Source: Planococcaceae bacterium UBA3378 (GTDB lineage Bacteria; Bacillota; Bacilli; Bacillales_A; Planococcaceae). From it: a stretch of DNA of 8,064 nt. Below the pieces are notes generated by a model. That model saw nothing but the letters and a program-made list of their open reading frames with translations, did not search any database and was not told the origin of the DNA. The position numbers were made by a program, and so were the translations under genes. The stretch covers positions 1,238 through 9,301 of the forward strand of contig DEQA01000006.1 of assembly GCA_002359075.1 (NCBI GenBank), in the 5' to 3' direction. Position 1 is the stretch's first letter. The number at the start of each line of letters is the position of its first letter. Shown here in pieces: positions 5,845 through 8,064 of this stretch.

Positions 5845-8016
5845 ATGAAATCGTGCAAGCAAGTTTTAGTCGAACAAAAGCCTTTATTTCTCTATATTCT
5901 GCTCATCTATATTCTAGCAGGTATCGCCGTCGTGTTCCGGACGCCTCTTCATGGAATATTTGGTGAGGATAATTATGTGGTGATCCATCTGATTATCGAA
6001 ATATTTGTAGCCTTTTGTTCTTTAGCAATTGCCAACCAAATTTGGCTCAGCTCAAAGTTCCGCCAAAATAATAAAATTATCTACAGCGGTGCGCTTTTTT
6101 TAACAATCGGTCTGATAGGAGTCGGGCATGCGATCGCCTACAAAGGGATGCCGTTTTTTATTCACGAAAGCGGTCCGTATGCGGCGACATGGTTTTATAT
6201 GGCTGGCCGGCTGTTATTCCCGATTGCGTTTTTATACATATTGTTAACGAAAGAAAAACAGGCCACGGCTGCTGCAAGATTCGCTGCTTACGGCTGCAGC
6301 TTCCTGCTATCTCTCTTTATGATGGTAATGGTCTACGCACCTGACCGGCTATTGCCGGAGCTTGTGACAGAAGGGGGCGTAACTCCACTTAAGAGCGGCC
6401 TGCAAATGACGGCCTTTATCCTTACGCTGCTGTTAATCATTGTCCTGTTTAGGCAGACCGGTATGAAGCCGCGCCTGAAGATTTTCATGATTGCCGCTTC
6501 AGTTAATTTGCTTTGCAGTGATATAATGTTCGTTTCCTATACGGATGTGTATGATATTTATAATTTTACAGGCCATATTTTTCAGTTTACCGCCTTTTGG
6601 CTGCTCTATAAATCCATCTACTATTTCGCGGTCGAACAGCCCTTCACCGCTGTGACAAAAGCGAATGAAATACTGGAGAAAAAGGAAAGAAAAATCAAGC
6701 AGCTCGCCTACTATGATGCAGGAACACGGCTGCCGAATGAGCGCTATTTAACGGAGTATCTAAAAGAGCATCTGCTGCTAGGGGACACTCCGAAGGCGCT
6801 CCTTGTATTTGGCGTGGACCGTTATGAAGGCGTAAAGAGCTCGCTCGGTACAGTCTATGCCGAAAAAATGCTGGAAACTATCGCCCGGCGTCTGCAGGAT
6901 GTACTGCCTGATGGCTATGTACTCAGTAAATTGCCGGAGGATCGGTTTGCTGTTTTCATTCCTCATTATGAAAAAATCGAGACGATTCATAAAGTGACAG
7001 ACAAGCTGCAGAAGATGATGCGCAGCTCCCTCGTCCTGGAGCATTTTTCCGTGTGCAGTGAGCTCCATATCGGCGTTTCTATTTATCCGAACGATGCGGC
7101 GAATGCGGAGGATCTGCTGCAATTTGCCCAATTTGCTGCTTATGAGGCGGCGAAAAAAGAGGAGCGTGTCTCCTTTTACGCTGCAAGCATGCAGGAGGAG
7201 CGCGCAGCCAGGCTTGTGCTCGAGCATGATTTAAAGAAAGCGATGGATCAAGGCGAGCTGTTTTTGGAATACCAGCCGCAGCTTGACCTGCAGCAGGGGG
7301 CGATTCGTTCAGCAGAGGCGCTTGTCCGGTGGCGGCATCCGAAAAAAGGCTTGATTGCACCGCTGGATTTTATTCCGCTTGCTGAAGAGAGCGGACTTAT
7401 TGTGCCGATTGGAAAATGGGTGCTGGAAACAGCGTGTGCCGAAACGGTGAAGTGGCAGGAAAAACATCATAAACCGATGAAGGTTGCCGTCAATCTGTCA
7501 ATTGGTCAGCTGTACGAAAAGGATTTCAGCCATTATGTGAAACAGACACTCGAAAAAACCGGCCTTGCGCCTGCCCATCTGCAACTGGAAATCACAGAAA
7601 GCATGACGATGAATACAAAGCTCATTGTCCCTGCCTTACAGGAGCTAAAGGCATTAGGTGTGACGATTGCGGTAGATGATTTTGGAACGGGCTATTCTTC
7701 CATCTCTTATTTGAAGGATTTCCCGATCGATTATTTAAAGATAGACCGCAGCTTTATTCGCAACATTTTGGATAATCCCGACGACGAAGCGCTTGTGAAG
7801 ATGATTTTATCAATGGCGAAGCATTTGAAGCTGAAGGTTGTTGCAGAGGGTATTGAGACGATTGAGCAGCTGGACTATTTACTCCATAGTGATTGTGATA
7901 AAATCCAAGGCTATTTCATCAGCCGCCCGATTCCGTACGAAGCGCTTGATAGCCAGTACCAAACAATTCAGCAGTTTGCCGATGAGCAGCTAAGCAGGTT
8001 AAAGACGACAAAATAG
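5845..8016 (+). CDS. Membrane c-di-GMP phosphodiesterase: MASE3-like sensor, degenerate GGDEF, intact EAL
   Basis: This 723-aa protein is predicted to hydrolyse c-di-GMP to pGpG at the cytoplasmic face of the membrane. Residues 1-265 form about eight helices (near 14-33, 44-66, 78-97, 113-134, 145-164, 184-203, 209-230 and 243-261) resembling a MASE3 sensor, including GHAIAYKGMP (94-103) and GHIFQFTAFWLLYKSI (243-258). A short linker helix (270-288) leads to the GGDEF-type domain, which starts at DAGTRLPN (291-298) and keeps D325. Its active-site loop reads PEDRF (364-368) in place of GGDEF, and no RxxD inhibitory site precedes it, so cyclase activity is unlikely. The EAL domain has EALVRWRHP (491-499), N550, LEITES (581-586), DDFGTGYSS (611-619), K632, E668 in AEGIET, and Q688 in QGYF. 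All expected metal and catalytic motifs are there. The degenerate GGDEF may bind GTP as a regulator, as in some other hybrid proteins (inference). It is monocistronic as far as can be seen. The signal sensed is unknown. Confidence 0.93.
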   Translation: MKSCKQVLVEQKPLFLYILLIYILAGIAVVFRTPLHGIFGEDNYVVIHLIIEIFVAFCSLAIANQIWLSSKFRQNNKIIYSGALFLTIGLIGVGHAIAYKGMPFFIHESGPYAATWFYMAGRLLFPIAFLYILLTKEKQATAAARFAAYGCSFLLSLFMMVMVYAPDRLLPELVTEGGVTPLKSGLQMTAFILTLLLIIVLFRQTGMKPRLKIFMIAASVNLLCSDIMFVSYTDVYDIYNFTGHIFQFTAFWLLYKSIYYFAVEQPFTAVTKANEILEKKERKIKQLAYYDAGTRLPNERYLTEYLKEHLLLGDTPKALLVFGVDRYEGVKSSLGTVYAEKMLETIARRLQDVLPDGYVLSKLPEDRFAVFIPHYEKIETIHKVTDKLQKMMRSSLVLEHFSVCSELHIGVSIYPNDAANAEDLLQFAQFAAYEAAKKEERVSFYAASMQEERAARLVLEHDLKKAMDQGELFLEYQPQLDLQQGAIRSAEALVRWRHPKKGLIAPLDFIPLAEESGLIVPIGKWVLETACAETVKWQEKHHKPMKVAVNLSIGQLYEKDFSHYVKQTLEKTGLAPAHLQLEITESMTMNTKLIVPALQELKALGVTIAVDDFGTGYSSISYLKDFPIDYLKIDRSFIRNILDNPDDEALVKMILSMAKHLKLKVVAEGIETIEQLDYLLHSDCDKIQGYFISRPIPYEALDSQYQTIQQFADEQLSRLKTTK

Positions 8017-8064
8017 CGAAGTGTACTTCAAGATGTCCCAATTTTGCTTTTCGAATCGATAGTG
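8017..8064. other. 3' edge, no supported feature
   Basis: These 48 nt follow the GGDEF-EAL stop. A 4-bp GAAG/CTTC hairpin at 8018-8029 is too short and lacks an adjacent T-run, so no terminator is called before the window ends. Confidence 0.5.

Noticed and set aside
8018..8029. GAAG-TGTA-CTTC hairpin after the GGDEF-EAL gene
   Set aside because: The stem is only 4 bp and no T-run follows directly, so it is not a convincing terminator.

Overview
The window looks like chromosomal DNA of a low-to-mid GC Gram-positive bacterium of the Bacillota, most likely order Bacillales. The evidence is purine-rich Shine-Dalgarno sites (GGAGG, AGGGGG) at every gene start, frequent GTG starts, a Gram-positive lipoprotein substrate-binding protein, and a MASE3-type c-di-GMP protein. 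I cannot name the genus. All genes are on the + strand. I see no RNA genes, mobile elements or CRISPR.

Region 1 (1-5603) is one tightly packed transcription unit that begins before the left edge. It opens with the C-terminal half of a DinF-type MATE efflux transporter. A complete five-gene importer of the nickel/peptide/opine (NikABCDE/CntABCDF) class follows, in the order permease B, permease C, binding lipoprotein, ATPase, ATPase. Three junctions overlap (GTGA, ATGA, TAATG or slightly more) and one abuts (TAG|GTG). Only the binding protein and first ATPase are separated, by 20 nt. A strong intrinsic terminator closes the unit at 5579-5603. Protein lengths (about 319, 277, 515, 263 and 271 aa) fit the nickel/metallophore subgroup, not the longer Opp/Dpp systems. 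The permeases carry NikB- and NikC-like sequence stretches. Together the genes could form an export-import pair: MATE exports a small molecule, and the ABC transporter recovers it, perhaps as a metal complex. That link is inference, because the upstream genes that would show a metallophore synthase are outside the window.

Region 2 (5604-5844) is a 241-nt intergenic stretch. It holds several weak promoter candidates, including a sigma-B-like GTTT/GGGTAT pair, a 6-bp inverted repeat just downstream of that pair, and a perfect but isolated TATAAT.

Region 3 (5845-8016) is one large gene for a membrane-bound c-di-GMP protein: an eight-helix MASE3-like sensor, a degenerate GGDEF domain (PEDRF in place of GGDEF, no I-site) and an EAL domain with all recognised catalytic motifs. 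It is predicted to hydrolyse c-di-GMP in response to an unknown membrane signal. The last 48 nt hold no supported feature.
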